A DNA stretch of 5,004 bases, taken from contig MGTA01000157.1 of assembly GCA_001799225.1 (NCBI GenBank), positions 1 through 5,004 on the forward strand, in the 5' to 3' direction. This DNA comes from Deltaproteobacteria bacterium RIFOXYD12_FULL_50_9. GTDB taxonomy: Bacteria > Desulfobacterota > Desulfobulbia > Desulfobulbales > CALZHT01. Positions 3,938 through 5,004 of this stretch are shown piece after piece; within the stretch, counting starts at the first letter, position 1, and the number at the start of each line of letters is the position of its first letter. Made by a program: the position numbers and the translations under genes. A model generated the notes under the pieces. The model did no database searches and had not been told where the DNA came from. It saw nothing but the letters and a program-made list of their open reading frames with translations.

Positions 3938-5004
3938 TTATGTCCAGACTCCGGGAATGACCGTCCCGCAAAACCGGCAGGCTCCAGATTTGATATTGAA
4001 GGTGGGGATTGCATAGCCGAGTCGTTCGACCAGAAGTTTTTTACAGTTGTGGCACCAGGTGTTGGCTGCTTCGTGGTTCGGGATATTGCCGATGTAGACA
4101 TAGCGGATCCCCTCGGCCATGGCAAGTTTCCGGAAGTTTTCCAGGGTTGCAAGCGGCGTCGGAGCCAGGCGGTCGAGTTTATACTTGGGAAAAAAGCGCA
4201 GGAAGTGCAGGGGGTGGTCCGGCCCGAGAGTAGTGAGTATCCAGCCGCACATTTTTTTTACCATCTCCGGATCATCCACGTAACCCGGCACCACAAGGTT
4301 GGTCATCTCAAAGTGGATGCCTTGTTCGTGCAGGGTCGTGAAGGTGTTGAGCACCGATTGGAGCCGGCCGCCGTTCAACTTTCGGTAGATGTCGTCGCTG
4401 TATGATTTGAGATTGACGTTGGCGGCGTTTAATACCTTGCAGAGTTCAAGAAGCGGCCCTTTGTTGATAAAGCCGTTTGAGATCCACAGGTTGTTTATAC
4501 CTGCCTGTCGTGCCAGGCGAGCGGTGTCGATCATGTACTCAAAGTAGGTTGTGGCCTCCGAATAGGTGTAAGCGATTGAGGCTGAGTTGCTTTTTTTTGC
4601 CTGGAGTACCACGGCATCAGGGAAGAGTTCTGAGTGGCGGACCTCATGAGGTTTCGCCTGGGAGATCTCCCAGTTTTGGCAATTAAGGCAGCGGAAGCTG
4701 CAGCCGGTTGTAGCGATCGAGAACGCCATGCTCAGGGGTTTAAAGTGGAAGAGCGGTTTTTTTTCAATCGGATCAATGTGGACGGTGCAGGGGTTGCCAT
4801 AGGCCAGGGAGTAGAGCGTTCCGTCTTTGTTGATCTTGGAGCGGCAGACGCTGCGGTCGCCGGGCGCAAGCACGCAGTGATTCGGGCAGATCCCGCAGGC
4901 TACCTTATTATCCTCAAGGCGTTCGAAGGAGAATCCCTCTTTTGACCATTTCCATAAGTTCTCCGGGGCATCGTTGCGAAAGATCGTGCCGCTGATATCA
5001 GTTG
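3938..5004 (-). CDS. amrS: AmmeMemoRadiSam system radical SAM enzyme (AmrS type), 5' end outside window
   Basis: The frame stays open to the window edge, giving 354 visible residues; a GTG at 4873 is internal. Numbering from the first visible codon, an N-terminal cysteine cluster CGICPNHC (36-43) is followed by GTLYSLAYG. The radical SAM motif C101-x3-C105-x2-C108 in TTGCSFRCLNCQNWEISQ binds the [4Fe-4S] cluster that cleaves S-adenosylmethionine. The C-terminus carries two CxxC pairs (317/320 and 342/345) ending in IPGVWT, as is usual for this family and probably metal-binding. The enzyme resembles pyruvate formate-lyase activases and normally sits beside AMMECR1-like and MEMO1-like genes; its substrate is not established. 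Neither partner is in the window, but both could lie beyond the right edge. The N-terminal stretch before the cysteine cluster is at least 35 residues, longer than in many relatives. Three A8 tracts lie in its sense strand. Confidence 0.9.
   Translation of the reverse strand, partial: TDISGTIFRNDAPENLWKWSKEGFSFERLEDNKVACGICPNHCVLAPGDRSVCRSKINKDGTLYSLAYGNPCTVHIDPIEKKPLFHFKPLSMAFSIATTGCSFRCLNCQNWEISQAKPHEVRHSELFPDAVVLQAKKSNSASIAYTYSEATTYFEYMIDTARLARQAGINNLWISNGFINKGPLLELCKVLNAANVNLKSYSDDIYRKLNGGRLQSVLNTFTTLHEQGIHFEMTNLVVPGYVDDPEMVKKMCGWILTTLGPDHPLHFLRFFPKYKLDRLAPTPLATLENFRKLAMAEGIRYVYIGNIPNHEAANTWCHNCKKLLVERLGYAIPTFNIKSGACRFCGTVIPGVWT

Noticed and set aside
3892..4945. Several plus- and minus-strand ORFs overlapping the radical SAM gene
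   Set aside because: They are other-frame shadows; only the frame with the CxxxCxxC motif and CxxC pairs is protein-like.

Overview
The window reads as chromosome from a Gram-negative bacterium. An outer-membrane efflux channel gene, a receiver-PilZ response regulator, Mor-type regulators and an AmmeMemoRadiSam radical SAM enzyme together fit a Desulfobacterota (deltaproteobacterial) genome. That placement is inference from gene content; no marker gene is complete enough to prove it.

Layout. Plus strand: positions 1-939 hold the C-terminal two thirds of a TolC-family outer-membrane efflux protein. A 24-codon ORF overlaps its end and may be the stump of a lost downstream gene. A small solo HicB-like gene follows (1134-1325) with a strong ribosome binding site, a candidate promoter and a terminator-like hairpin. 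Positions 1408-1660 are mostly non-coding but carry an exact 30-bp copy of part of the tolC-like gene inside a short stretch that reads like a second, decayed TolC fragment. A candidate sigma70 promoter (1665-1692) and a leader with two inverted repeats precede a response regulator gene (1814-2629). That protein has a complete CheY-like receiver and a PilZ-like C-terminal domain lacking the usual arginine motif.

Minus strand, read from the right edge leftwards: a 5'-incomplete AmrS-type radical SAM gene (5004-3938), a perfect 12-bp inverted repeat, tRNA-Leu(UAA) with encoded CCA and its own intrinsic terminator, and two tandem paralogous Mor-family regulator genes overlapping by ATGA. The first of the pair has lost its N-terminus close to the tRNA terminator. 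Beyond them come a roughly 175-bp gene-free stretch with nested inverted repeats and then a broken 100-codon reading frame (2940-2639), disrupted where 12-bp tandem repeats introduce in-frame stops.

How the parts relate. The window is a patchwork, not one pathway. Intact housekeeping pieces (tRNA, AmrS, efflux channel) are separated by small accessory genes and decayed fragments. The segment from about 2640 to 3730, beside the 3' end of a tRNA gene, has the look of an eroded integrated element, although no integrase or att duplication is visible. I see no clear new multi-gene system. The best leads are the tandem Mor pair with the structured segment behind it, the solo HicB, the duplicated tolC segment, and three A8 tracts inside the AmrS gene.
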